DNA of 64,000 nt from an uncultured Acidobacteriia bacterium (GTDB lineage: Bacteria; Acidobacteriota; Terriglobia; Bryobacterales; Bryobacteraceae), in the NCBI GenBank assembly GCA_903851195.1, contig CAINNJ010000001.1:86106-150105 (forward strand), written 5' to 3'. A program made the position numbers and the translations under genes. A model generated the notes under the pieces. That model was not told the origin of the DNA, searched no databases, and saw only the letters and a list, made by a program, of their open reading frames with translations. This document shows, piece after piece, positions 35,601-43,754 of the stretch; positions within the stretch are counted from its first letter, which is position 1; each line of letters begins with the position of its first letter.

Positions 35601-38468
35601 GTCTCGCTCGACCTGATGTCGGTGGATTCTCTTCGACAATCCGCCAACACCGTTGCCCAACTGATCGCCGCCGGAGTTCTGAACCCCGAACTCGCCAAAA
35701 TCTTCGATCGATTTGAACCCATGCAAGAAGCCCCGCGAGGCAAGCGCCTCACCTTTGCCGCCCACGCGCAGCCTGTCGTCGTTCCGGAGCCGGTCGTTCC
35801 GGAACCGCTGGTTCCTGCGCCGGTCACGACGACCATAATCGTCGCGGCCCCCGCCGCGCCTCAAGCTACACCCCAGGCTGCCCCCGCGCAGACTGCCCGG
35901 CTCAGCCTCTTCCAGGAACACGCCGCGGCTCTCACGCGCGCGCACCAGCAATTCATCGGACAGACAGGAGCCGAAGTCCACGCGGACTTCCTCGCCCGAT
36001 CCCGGCGCGCTTACCTGGCCGCCGTGCCCTCAGCCGCAACACTGCCGGTGTTCGCACCCCCTGCCGTCCACGTTGTGGCAGCCGCCCCGCAGATCGCGGC
36101 ACCGGCTCCCGCGCCTGCACCGACCGCTCCGGTGACCGCTCCGCCCTCGCCCGCCGAATCCGTCTGGCTCACCCGCGAAGATCTCGAAAACATCGCCTCC
36201 GGTCCCATCTCCGCCCTCTTCGGCCCGGAATTCGCGCCCATCGACAGCAACCGCCGCCTGGTCCGCATGCCCATGCCGCCCCTGCTCCTGGCGGATCGCG
36301 TCATGTCGATCCAGGCCAAAGCCCGCAGCATGGGCGTCGGTTCCATCCACACCGAAACCGACATCACCCGCGACTCCTGGTACCTCTTCCGCGACCGCAT
36401 TCCCGCCGGCATCCTCGTCGAATCCGGGCAGGCCGACCTCCTCCTCATCTCCTGGCTCGGCGTCGATTTCGAGATGAAGGGCGAGCGCGTCTACCGCCTG
36501 CTCGGCTGCGAACTCACCTTCCACGGCGGCGCCCCTCGTGCCGGCGACAAACTGCACCACGAAATCCATATCGATCGCCACGCCAAACAGGGCCCCGTCC
36601 GCCTCTTCTTCTTCCATTCCACGACCACCGTGAACGGAACCCCGCGCCTCACCGTGCAAAACGGCCAGGCCGGCTTCTTTACCGATGAAGAACTCGCCGG
36701 CTCCAACGGCGTTCTCTGGGATCCCCAAACCACCCCCGGCACTCCCGGCATTGCCGCCCCGAAGCCGAAAGTGGCGAACATCCCTGCCAGCTACAACATC
36801 GAACAACTGCGCGCCGCCGCCATGGGCGGAGCCTGGCAGTGCTTCGGCAAAGGCTTCGAATTCGCCGGGCCCCACCAGCGCGGCCCCGGCTTCTGCAAGC
36901 CCGAACACCTCCTGTTCGACCGCGTCACCCATCTCGACCTCGCCGGCGGCCCCTGGAAACGCGGCTATCTCAAAGCCGAACTCCCCATCGACCCCGGCTA
37001 CTGGTTCTTCGCGCCCCACTTTAAAGACGACCCCTGCATGCCCGGCACCCTCATGATCGATGGCTGCCTGCAGGCGATGGCGTTCTACATGCAAGCGCTC
37101 GGGCAAACTATCAAGAAAGACGGCTGGCGCTTCGAAGTCGTCCAGGACACGAAGTATCTGCTCCGCTGCCGCGGACAGGTTATCCCGTCCTCGAAACTCC
37201 TCGAATACGAACTCTTCGTCGATGAATTCGTTGAAGGCCACGAGCCTGTCCTCTGGGCCGACGTTCTCTGCACCGTCGACGGCCTCAAAGCGTTCCACTG
37301 CCAGCGCCTCGGCCTGAAACTGGTCTACGGCTTCCCGCACGACGACGACCCGAACTTCATGGTGCTGCCGCCCGATCCGAATCCGGTGGCCCTGATGAAC
37401 GGCATCCCGCAGGATTACAACGCCCTGCTGCACTGCGCCGTGGGACCGCCCAGCCTCGCCATGGGCGCGCCCTTCGCGCGTTTCGACCAGGGCAAGCGCC
37501 TGCCCCGCCTGCCTTCCCCGCCCTACCATCTGGTCACACGCGTCACCAGCGTCGACGGCGATTTCGGCGTCGAACGCCCCGGCACCTCTTTCACCTCCGA
37601 ACTCGACCTCACCGGCTCGGAATGGTACCTGAACGAAAACGGCACCCCCGTTCTCCCGTTCGGCGTTCTCATCGAATCGGTCCTGCAGCCCTGCGGCTGG
37701 CTCGGCTCCTACTGCGGCACCGCGCTGCGCTCGGAAGCCGAGGTCTTCTTCCGCAATCTGGACGGCACCGCGACCATCCACGGTCCCATCCCCGCCACCC
37801 GCTGCACGCTGAAAACCCGCTCCACCATGACCAAGGTCTCCACCTCGGGCGGCATGACGATTCAGTTCTTCGAAGTCCACACCACGCTAAACGGCCAGCC
37901 CCTGCTCGACGCCGTCACCAGCTTCGGCTACTTCCGCGCCGAACATCTGGTGCGCCAGGTCGGTCTGCCCGCGAACGAACAGGAACTCGCGATCCACAAC
38001 GCGCCCTCGGCCTTCCAGCTCGATCTGCGGGCCGATGCGCAGCGTCTTCTTCCCCGCGGCGATCTGCTCATGATCGACCGCATCACCGGGCTCTGGGACA
38101 AACGCATCCGCGCCGAAAAGACCGTAACCCCGACCGACTGGTTCTTCCGCGCGCACTTCTATCAGGACCCCGTGCAGCCCGGCTCCCTCGGCCTCGAAGC
38201 GATCATGCAGACGCTGCAGTATTACGCGGTCCACCACAATCTCGATCAGGGCCTGACCACTCCGCACTTCGAGTACGTCGAGGAGATCGACTTCAAATAC
38301 CGCGGCATGGTCTTCCCGACCACCAAACGCATGGAAACCGAAGTCGAGATCAAAGAAGTGGTGCGCGATGCCAACGGCGTGACCGTCCGCGGCGAGGCGT
38401 CCCTCTGGGCGGACGGCCTGCGGATCTACAAGATGGACCGCGTCGCCCTGCGCCTCGCGGGAGCTTAA
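32634..38468 (+). CDS. PfaC-like multidomain synthase, KS-CLF-AT-DH-DH
   Basis: A 1944-residue protein. The first ketosynthase (about residues 1-425) is complete: Cys165 in DGACASS, then ECHATGTPIGD and SNIGHPITAAGM. A second ketosynthase-like domain (about 426-700) lacks the Cys (FAVMSEEISG at that place), as in a chain-length factor. An acyltransferase-like domain (about 714-1020) has GISSGE. An Ala/Pro linker leads to two FabA-like hot-dog dehydratases. The first (about 1190-1560) has HFKDDPCMPGTLMIDGCLQ; the second (about 1600-1944) has HFYQDPVQPGSLGLEAIMQ, with Glu in place of the catalytic-type Asp, as is common in PfaC. KS/CLF condense malonyl units; the DH pair dehydrates and may isomerise to leave internal double bonds. 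It starts in an ATGA overlap with the PfaA-like gene. Confidence 0.94.
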   Translation: MNAFEPIAILGRGCLFPGATNPAEFWELIASGGNAIRGCPPGRWRIPVESVLGKGPEKSLTDQGGYVTGYTDDGSRLDQLNQWLLYCAKQALHEAGIDRVPARTGAIAGVLGLPSESLAEYAENVWLKKPNRIAPVNRFMDGFAVHRLAQTLHLDLGAFALDGACASSIYAIKLACDALHDRRADLMLAGAVNRSDDLYLHIGFSTLKAVSPTGQSRPFHNQADGLLPAEGAGFVVLKRLSDALAAGDRVLAVIRGIGISNDGRTAGLLTPSESGQERAIRAAYEVSGLEPRDISLIECHATGTPIGDASEIRSTGRVFEGLHNVAIGSVKSNIGHPITAAGMAGLFKIIGAMHAGIRPATLHVNDATLNPALATSPFRVLQKNEAWASDGPRRAALSAFGFGGNNGHLIVEEPGLTPPAPAGKPARVKIAIVSAGLVSGQPEISLELQSLGFPPADLEQSLPQQLLGMQAAAEAIAKVRTLPGARTGVYAGMGVDAEVARYGLRWRTGLPVCPALTPAAVTGRLANVVANRISSRFDLRGPSFAVMSEEISGMVALRLAARALEAGEIDAALAGAVDLSREPVQETALRAVGNSEPTGDAAVFFVVKRLDDAVAAGETVLAVLEEDPGGPAADFTPRFGHAHAAVGLLQFAHQVLTRNPSTVRIEALGGVEASSSFSLYPDPPRIHLEDRAAVVLTGSERRVTKMREKPLAGDIAFVFAGAAAAYPGMGETFFRAFPDRVQEVTTRMPRVAASAAWIADGRTPNAYETLWASSFLSQVHARFTLGVLGLQPAAAIGISSGETNAIAAFGAWNDLNTFHAEFEAADLFGQMAASRWQTWRLAVPEAELAEILRANPALRLTAIHSSGEYVVAGIAENLPKARAQRIHYDLVVHCPEFAPWQETWRKLHSRLTTPPAGIRFYSHAAAKAYKLSKKSIADALTRQALDTLNFPAVIEKAWKDGVRVFIEHGPQGGCTASIRRILGDREHLAVSLDLMSVDSLRQSANTVAQLIAAGVLNPELAKIFDRFEPMQEAPRGKRLTFAAHAQPVVVPEPVVPEPLVPAPVTTTIIVAAPAAPQATPQAAPAQTARLSLFQEHAAALTRAHQQFIGQTGAEVHADFLARSRRAYLAAVPSAATLPVFAPPAVHVVAAAPQIAAPAPAPAPTAPVTAPPSPAESVWLTREDLENIASGPISALFGPEFAPIDSNRRLVRMPMPPLLLADRVMSIQAKARSMGVGSIHTETDITRDSWYLFRDRIPAGILVESGQADLLLISWLGVDFEMKGERVYRLLGCELTFHGGAPRAGDKLHHEIHIDRHAKQGPVRLFFFHSTTTVNGTPRLTVQNGQAGFFTDEELAGSNGVLWDPQTTPGTPGIAAPKPKVANIPASYNIEQLRAAAMGGAWQCFGKGFEFAGPHQRGPGFCKPEHLLFDRVTHLDLAGGPWKRGYLKAELPIDPGYWFFAPHFKDDPCMPGTLMIDGCLQAMAFYMQALGQTIKKDGWRFEVVQDTKYLLRCRGQVIPSSKLLEYELFVDEFVEGHEPVLWADVLCTVDGLKAFHCQRLGLKLVYGFPHDDDPNFMVLPPDPNPVALMNGIPQDYNALLHCAVGPPSLAMGAPFARFDQGKRLPRLPSPPYHLVTRVTSVDGDFGVERPGTSFTSELDLTGSEWYLNENGTPVLPFGVLIESVLQPCGWLGSYCGTALRSEAEVFFRNLDGTATIHGPIPATRCTLKTRSTMTKVSTSGGMTIQFFEVHTTLNGQPLLDAVTSFGYFRAEHLVRQVGLPANEQELAIHNAPSAFQLDLRADAQRLLPRGDLLMIDRITGLWDKRIRAEKTVTPTDWFFRAHFYQDPVQPGSLGLEAIMQTLQYYAVHHNLDQGLTTPHFEYVEEIDFKYRGMVFPTTKRMETEVEIKEVVRDANGVTVRGEASLWADGLRIYKMDRVALRLAGA

Positions 38469-38471
38469 CCC

Positions 38472-39935
38472 GTGCCGGATTTTTCCGCGGCCTCCCGGCG
38501 ATTCTTCGCCGGTGAGCCGAATCCCGACCTCGAACTCTACTACCGGTATCTGCCCGCCGGGCCAGGCCGCCACACCGCCAGGCCCTGGCTCAACGCACCC
38601 CCGGCCGATCGCCACACCAGTTCGACCTTTCCCTACCGCGCGCTCCAGCTCTATCCGTTCGCGGGCGAAAGCGCGGCGGAGATCCTCCATCAACTCGCCA
38701 CGCCCCAAAACGCCCTCGCCGAGTACTCCAAACGCGCCGGCGCGCCTCTCGCCGCCGCAATCCTCGCCCGTTCCCCGGAAGACCTGCAGCGGGAAACCGA
38801 ACTCGCCCGCACCGGCATTCCGCGCGCCGTCGAAACCGGGATCGAATGGAAGACGCCGGGCGGCAGCAGTTTCGTGCCGAAGCCTCTGGGCGCGGATGGC
38901 GTCGCCTTCGTCTACCCCGGCATCGCGAGCCCTTACCCGGGCCTCGGCGCCGATCTCTTCACGCTCTCCCCGCCCCTGCTCGACCGCTTTGAAACGCTTG
39001 CCCGCGGCGACGCCGCCCACTACCTGCACGTCGACGAAATGTATCCGGAAACGCCGGTGGACGAAACGCCCTTCTATCGCGACGTCGTGATGCTGGGCCA
39101 GTGCGCCATCAGCACCTCCCTGGTCTTCACCTGGCTGCTGCGCGAACTCTTCGGCATCGAACCAAAGGCCGCCTGCGGCTACAGTTTCGGCGAAGCCATC
39201 ATGCTCACCTGCCTGGGCGTCTGGCCGGACCCCACCGAACTCGCCGGCAACCTCGACCGCATCCCCACCTACCGCACGCGCCTCCAGGGACCGATGGATT
39301 CCATCCGCGAACAATGGAACCTGCCCGCCGGAGCCCCCGTGGAGTGGGATTCCTGGACCGTCCGCACCACCGCCGCCGCGGCCTTCGCCGCCATTCGCCC
39401 GGAAAAGAACGTGTTCCTCTGCAACATCAACACGCTCGGGGAAGTCGTCATCGCCGGCGAGCGGGAAGGCTGCCACCGGGCGCTCGAACGCATCGGCGCC
39501 TCGGTAGCCAGCCCGGTGCCCATCCCCGTCACCATGCACTGCGAAGCGACGCGCGGCGAGTACCAGAACCTGGTGGACATCCACACGCTGACCACCGCCC
39601 GGGTGCCGGGCATCGACTTCTTCTCTTCCGCCACCTGCCGCCCCATCGACTTCGCCGCCGAATCGCCAGCCCACACCACGGCCGAAGCCTACTGCCGCGT
39701 GGTCGATTTTCCCCGCCTGATCCGCAACGTCTACGCGAGCGGTCCGAAAGTCTTCATCGAAGCCGGCGGCCGCCGCAACTGCTGCACCTGGATCGAAAAA
39801 ATCCTGCGCGACCGGCCCCACGCGGCAATCCCTTGCGACCTGAAGGGCCAGGGCAGCGACACCGCGATGCTCCGCGCCCTGGCGCGCCTCGTTTCCCAGC
39901 GCGTTCCGCTGAGCCTCCAACCCCTGTACGCTTGA
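38472..39935 (+). CDS. PfaB-like stand-alone acyltransferase
   Basis: A 487-residue protein from GTG 38472, only 3 bases after the PfaC-like stop. After about 130 residues of unassigned N-terminus (FFAGEPNPDLELYYRYLP) comes an acyltransferase fold: VAFVYPGIASPYPGLGADLF as the entry motif and Ser238 in CGYSFGEAIM as the nucleophile. A C-terminal part, KVFIEAGGRRNCCTWIEKIL, resembles the end of PfaB/AT domains. PfaB in known systems influences which product is released. Here it is the third AT-like domain of the locus. It has no KS remnant, unlike many marine PfaB proteins. Confidence 0.88.
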   Translation: MPDFSAASRRFFAGEPNPDLELYYRYLPAGPGRHTARPWLNAPPADRHTSSTFPYRALQLYPFAGESAAEILHQLATPQNALAEYSKRAGAPLAAAILARSPEDLQRETELARTGIPRAVETGIEWKTPGGSSFVPKPLGADGVAFVYPGIASPYPGLGADLFTLSPPLLDRFETLARGDAAHYLHVDEMYPETPVDETPFYRDVVMLGQCAISTSLVFTWLLRELFGIEPKAACGYSFGEAIMLTCLGVWPDPTELAGNLDRIPTYRTRLQGPMDSIREQWNLPAGAPVEWDSWTVRTTAAAAFAAIRPEKNVFLCNINTLGEVVIAGEREGCHRALERIGASVASPVPIPVTMHCEATRGEYQNLVDIHTLTTARVPGIDFFSSATCRPIDFAAESPAHTTAEAYCRVVDFPRLIRNVYASGPKVFIEAGGRRNCCTWIEKILRDRPHAAIPCDLKGQGSDTAMLRALARLVSQRVPLSLQPLYA

Positions 39936-39971
39936 CACCGGTCACCTCGGCGTTCTAGGCTTAGTCTGTCT

Positions 39972-40298
39972 ATGCCTAAAGCCGAGATGCCTCCGGGCGC
40001 CCTCACCATGCTGGTTCTCCGGGTCCTTCGGTCCGGTCCTCTGCACGGCTACGCCATTGCGCAGCGCATTCATTCGCTCTCGAGCGACGTACTCGGCGTG
40101 GAGGAAGGCTCGCTCTATCCTGCCCTGCAGAAAATCCTCCTGAAAGGCTGGGTCACCGCCGAGTGGGGCATCTCGGAAACCAATCGGAAAGTGCGTTTCT
40201 ACAGCCTGACGCCAGCCGGCGAGAGGCAACTCGAAACCGAACTCTCCGACTACGAACGCGTGACCGCGGCCATACGTTCCGTGTTGCGCACCGCCTGA
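39972..40298 (+). CDS. PadR-family transcriptional regulator (acidobacterial type)
   Basis: A 108-residue winged-helix regulator. The fold is clear from LHGYAIAQRIHSLSSDVLGV, EEGSLYPALQKILLKGWV (recognition helix) and the wing RKVRFYSLTPAGERQL. This small PadR group is typically encoded just before large duplicated permeases in Acidobacteriota, as here (14-base gap). It probably represses that permease gene. It starts 36 bases after the PfaB-like stop on the same strand, so readthrough from the synthase operon is possible. ATG 39972 is the only sensible start. Confidence 0.92.
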   Translation: MPKAEMPPGALTMLVLRVLRSGPLHGYAIAQRIHSLSSDVLGVEEGSLYPALQKILLKGWVTAEWGISETNRKVRFYSLTPAGERQLETELSDYERVTAAIRSVLRTA

Positions 40299-40311
40299 AA
40301 GGACGCTCGTC

Positions 40312-42864
40312 ATGGCTGAACTTTTCCGACGTCTCCGCTACCTGCTGTCGCGCGGCCGCTTCGACCGGGAACTGCGTGACGACCTCGAATTTCACCGAGA
40401 AATGGCCGCGCGGGAAGGCCGGAACACCCTGGGCAACACGCTGCGTCTCCGCGAAGAAGCGCGGGAGGCGTGGGGCTGGATGTGGCTGGACCGCTGCTCG
40501 CAGGACCTCCGCTACGCCCTGCGCGTCCTGCGGCGCTCACCCGGCTTCACTGCCGCGGCGATTCTGATGCTCGCCATCGGCATCGGCGTGAACGTCGCCG
40601 CCTTCAGCTGTTTCAATTTCCTGGTGCTGCGGCCGCTACCGGTGCGGGATCCCGCAAGCCTGCTGCGCTTCCACCGGCACTCGCCGCAGGCCTACGCCTT
40701 TGCACTGCCCTACCCCGAACTGTCCTTTTTTCGGGAGCATTCCCGCACGCTCCCGGTCATCCTTGCTCTGAACTCCGCGCGCCTGCCAGTAGAAGGGGAA
40801 CAGCAACCGCTCAACGCCGCCTTCGTCAGCACGAACTTCTTTCAGGATCTCGGGGCGTCCCCCCTGCTGGGCCGTCTGCTGGACCCCGCCCGCGATGACG
40901 CCGCCAGCGCGGAACCGGTCCTCGTGCTGGGCTACGGCTTCTGGCAGCGTCACTTCGGCGCGGATCCGCTGGTCGTCGGCCGTCTGATCCGCCTGAACGG
41001 GAAGCCGGTCACGATCATCGGCGTGGCGCAACGGGAGTTTTCCGGTCTCAGTATCAACCGGTCGGATTTCTGGGCGCCCGTGCACCAGCAGCCCTATTTC
41101 GCGCCGGGAAGCCGCCTGTTGACGGATTTCTCCGTCGACAGCAGCGGCGTGCAGATGTTCGCCCGACTGCAGCCGGGCCTTCCCCGATCGGCAGCCGAAG
41201 CGGAACTGCGCCTGCTCGCCGCCGAACTGCGCAAAACACACAGTGCCGACATTTGGGAGAACGAAACCCTGGTCGGCGAGCCCGCCGGTTACGCGGACAG
41301 CATCCGGGTCGGCAACCGGCGCGGGACCGGTTCGGAAGATCGCGACGACCTCTACCCGGTGGCAGCTCTCGTGGGCGCCCTGTGCCTCCTGATTCTGACG
41401 GTGGCCTGCGGCAATCTCGGCAGCCTGCTGCTGGCCCGCGGCGTAGCGCGCGAACGTGAGATCGCGATCCGTGTTTCCGTGGGCGCGGGGCGCGGCCGTC
41501 TGCTCCGGCAGTTGTTCACTGAAAGTCTGCTGCTTTCCGTCTTCGGTGCCGCGGCCGGCCTCGCGCTGGGCTATGCGGTGATGCGCGGGTTGCTCGCGTT
41601 AAGAGACGCGCCGGACTGGCTGGATCCCGCGCCGGACTGGCGCGTGGCCCTGTTCGCTCTGGGCACCGGCATCCTCGCCGCGTTGCTGTTCGGACTCACG
41701 CCGGCTCTGCAGATCGCCCGCCAGCGCCACCGGACCACCTTCCTGCGCCAGATTCTGGTCGCCGCGCAGGTAGCCGCGAGTTGCGTTCTCCTGATTGTTG
41801 CGGGCCTGCTGGTGCGGGCGCTGCAGGACGCCACGGCCACGAATCCGGGTTTCGAATACCACCAGGTGGTCTCGGTGGATCCTGGCCTGGCCGCCCACGG
41901 CTACACACCGGCCAGGGCGCGGGCCTGGCTCGATACCATGCAGGCCCGCCTGCGCGCCCTGCCGGGAGTGGAATCCGTTTCCCTCACCGACACGGCGCCC
42001 CTCGGAAATCACGTCACCTCCGCAAGAGTCGAAGTGGAGGGGCGCAGGGCCGATATTCTGATCAGCCGCATCGACCCGGAATTTTTCCGCACCCTGAAAA
42101 TTCCCCTCCTCCGGGGCCGCAATCTGACCCGCGGCGATACACACGCCGTTGTCGCCGGGCAGTCGATGGCACAGCGGCTCTGGCCCGGCGAAAATCCGCT
42201 CGGGAAGGAATTCGACATCGACGGCGGCAAGTCCATCGTGGTCGGCATCGCCGGCAGCGCCCGGCTGGTCAGACCGGAAGATCCCGATATGGTCGAAGTT
42301 TATGCGCCCCCGGCGGAATCCGACCTGCCGTCCATGGGACTGCTGGTGCGCACCGAGGCGCCTCCCGATGACCTGGCGCGCGCAGCGATCTCCCTCGCAA
42401 GGTCCACCGACCCCACCCTGTTCCCGGCCGTGCAGTTGTTGCGCAATTCCTTTCGCCGCAAACTGCGCACCGCGGAGAGCACGGCGCTCGTGGTTGGCAT
42501 TCTGGGGCTCGCCGCGCAACTGCTGGCCTGCTTCGGCATTCTCGGTGTGGTGGCTTATGCCGTATCGCAGCGGGTTCGGGAGATCGGAATCCGCCTGGCG
42601 CTGGGCGCCAGGCCGCTGCAGGTTATGAGCGTCGTGCTGCGGCAGTTCTTCTGGCCCGTGGCGGCTGGCTTAACAGCCGGCCTGGGCGGCGCGGCGGCGT
42701 TATCGAAACTTCTGCGGAAGGGGCTGTACGGAGTCAGTAATCTGGACCCGGAGGCTTACCTCGCCGCCGTGGTCTTCTTCGCGCTGACGGTTCTGCTGGC
42801 GGTACTGTTTCCCGCGAAACGAGCGCTGAAAATCGATCCCGCACGGACTCTGCGCCAAAACTAG
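40312..42864 (+). CDS. Acidobacterial duplicated orphan permease (MacB/FtsX-type ABC permease)
   Basis: An 850-residue membrane protein. A short cytosolic N-terminus (ELFRRLRYLLSRGRFDRELR) leads to SQDLRYALRVLRRSPGFTAA and the first membrane helix. A large MacB-like periplasmic domain follows, then an FtsX permease block with three helices (near residues 350-480). A second periplasmic domain and a second FtsX block (near residues 720-845, ending LFPAKRALKIDPARTLRQN) complete it. This duplicated form without its own ATPase gene is a hallmark family in Acidobacteriota. Transported substrate unknown. AAAGGACG stands before ATG 40312. It is paired with the PadR regulator. Confidence 0.92.
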   Translation: MAELFRRLRYLLSRGRFDRELRDDLEFHREMAAREGRNTLGNTLRLREEAREAWGWMWLDRCSQDLRYALRVLRRSPGFTAAAILMLAIGIGVNVAAFSCFNFLVLRPLPVRDPASLLRFHRHSPQAYAFALPYPELSFFREHSRTLPVILALNSARLPVEGEQQPLNAAFVSTNFFQDLGASPLLGRLLDPARDDAASAEPVLVLGYGFWQRHFGADPLVVGRLIRLNGKPVTIIGVAQREFSGLSINRSDFWAPVHQQPYFAPGSRLLTDFSVDSSGVQMFARLQPGLPRSAAEAELRLLAAELRKTHSADIWENETLVGEPAGYADSIRVGNRRGTGSEDRDDLYPVAALVGALCLLILTVACGNLGSLLLARGVAREREIAIRVSVGAGRGRLLRQLFTESLLLSVFGAAAGLALGYAVMRGLLALRDAPDWLDPAPDWRVALFALGTGILAALLFGLTPALQIARQRHRTTFLRQILVAAQVAASCVLLIVAGLLVRALQDATATNPGFEYHQVVSVDPGLAAHGYTPARARAWLDTMQARLRALPGVESVSLTDTAPLGNHVTSARVEVEGRRADILISRIDPEFFRTLKIPLLRGRNLTRGDTHAVVAGQSMAQRLWPGENPLGKEFDIDGGKSIVVGIAGSARLVRPEDPDMVEVYAPPAESDLPSMGLLVRTEAPPDDLARAAISLARSTDPTLFPAVQLLRNSFRRKLRTAESTALVVGILGLAAQLLACFGILGVVAYAVSQRVREIGIRLALGARPLQVMSVVLRQFFWPVAAGLTAGLGGAAALSKLLRKGLYGVSNLDPEAYLAAVVFFALTVLLAVLFPAKRALKIDPARTLRQN

Positions 42865-42870
42865 TTTCCC

Positions 42871-42959
42871 CACCTTGTAATCCGGTGCGAATGTGGGGCA
42901 GACTGTTAATCTGCGCGCCGGTTGGTACCCGGCGCTTCACCCGGTCGACGAACTACAGG
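42871..42959. other. Structured intergenic element with a tRNA-Asn-like anticodon arm
   Basis: Two perfect hairpins stand side by side. GCAGA-CTGTTAA-TCTGC (42898-42914) is exactly a 5-base anticodon stem with a 7-base loop reading GUU (Asn). GCGCCGG-TTGGTAC-CCGGCGC (42915-42935) sits where a T arm would be. Outer segments also pair partly (CCGGTG with CACCCGG, CCTTGTA with TACAGG). No D arm fits and the T loop is not canonical, so I do not call a tRNA gene. It lies between convergent stops and may simply be a terminator or a decayed tRNA piece. Confidence 0.4.
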
Positions 42960-42960
42960 T

Positions 42961-43695
42961 TTACGCCGGCGGATTCAGCCGACGCAACTCCGCCGACATC
43001 CGCTCCCGCACCAGATCCCGCAGTTCGCCCGCCTGCTTCGCATTCCACCCCTCGGCCGCAACCGGCTCGAGTACCCGCAGATAAAGGGGACGCTTGGCCC
43101 GGAACAGAATCTCCTTCTTCCCCAGATTCCTCCCGGTCCCGTCGATCACCACCGGCAGCACCGGAATCTTCTCCCGAATCGCCAGCTGAAACGGCCCTTC
43201 CGAAAACGGCAGCAGATTCCCGTCGCTGCTGCGCGTGCCCTCCGCGTAAATCAGAATCGAACAGCCGCCCCGCAGCACGCGAACACACTGCAGCATCGCC
43301 CGCGCGGCGTTCCGCGGGTCTTTTCTGTTGATCGAGATCTCTTTCGACATCAGCAGCGTCCAGCCCACCCACGGAAGCCGGAAAAGATCCTCGCGCGCCA
43401 TGCACTTGGTATCCAGCGGCAGGAACGAAACCAGCGGGATGTCGATGATCGACTGGTGATTGGCGACCAGAATGTAATTCTGTCCGGGCCGTATATTCTC
43501 AAGGCCCGCGATGTGCAGCGTCGGCAGGTGCACGCGAATCAGTAACCGGCCCAGCAGACGCAGCGACCGCCCCGTGCGAAGCACCAGCGGATCCCGGTCG
43601 AAAAGCCGAACCACCGCCATCACCGGCACCCAAATCAGAAAGAGCAGGCCGCAGGCAATCCAGATCCAGAGGGACCGAATCAGACGGAGAGTCAT
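42961..43695 (-). CDS. plsC: 1-acyl-sn-glycerol-3-phosphate acyltransferase
   Basis: A 244-residue inner-membrane enzyme of the LPLAT/AGPAT family, adding a second acyl chain to lysophosphatidate to make phosphatidate. It has an N-terminal membrane helix (WIWIACGLLFLIWVPVMAVV), motif I NHQSIID with catalytic His and Asp, motif II-like region INRKDPRNAA and motif III YAEGTRSSDG. The length is usual. It is convergent with the permease and divergent from trpE(G). Its closeness to the Pfa-like synthase suggests it could place the product on phospholipids, though it may be the housekeeping PlsC. Confidence 0.92.
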   Translation of the reverse strand: MTLRLIRSLWIWIACGLLFLIWVPVMAVVRLFDRDPLVLRTGRSLRLLGRLLIRVHLPTLHIAGLENIRPGQNYILVANHQSIIDIPLVSFLPLDTKCMAREDLFRLPWVGWTLLMSKEISINRKDPRNAARAMLQCVRVLRGGCSILIYAEGTRSSDGNLLPFSEGPFQLAIREKIPVLPVVIDGTGRNLGKKEILFRAKRPLYLRVLEPVAAEGWNAKQAGELRDLVRERMSAELRRLNPPA

Positions 43696-43754
43696 GCGGC
43701 AACACTCAACATAAAGGACCGTGGGAGATAATCAGAGATACACCACCTAAAATC

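Noticed and set aside
36030..39938. Minus-strand open frames of 616 and 683 codons across the PfaC- and PfaB-like genes
   Set aside because: Same cause: mirror frames of real domains with compositionally biased, domainless products.
42884..42941. A true tRNA-Asn gene
   Set aside because: The anticodon arm fits, but there is no D arm, the T loop lacks the usual TTCRA sequence and the acceptor pairing is poor.
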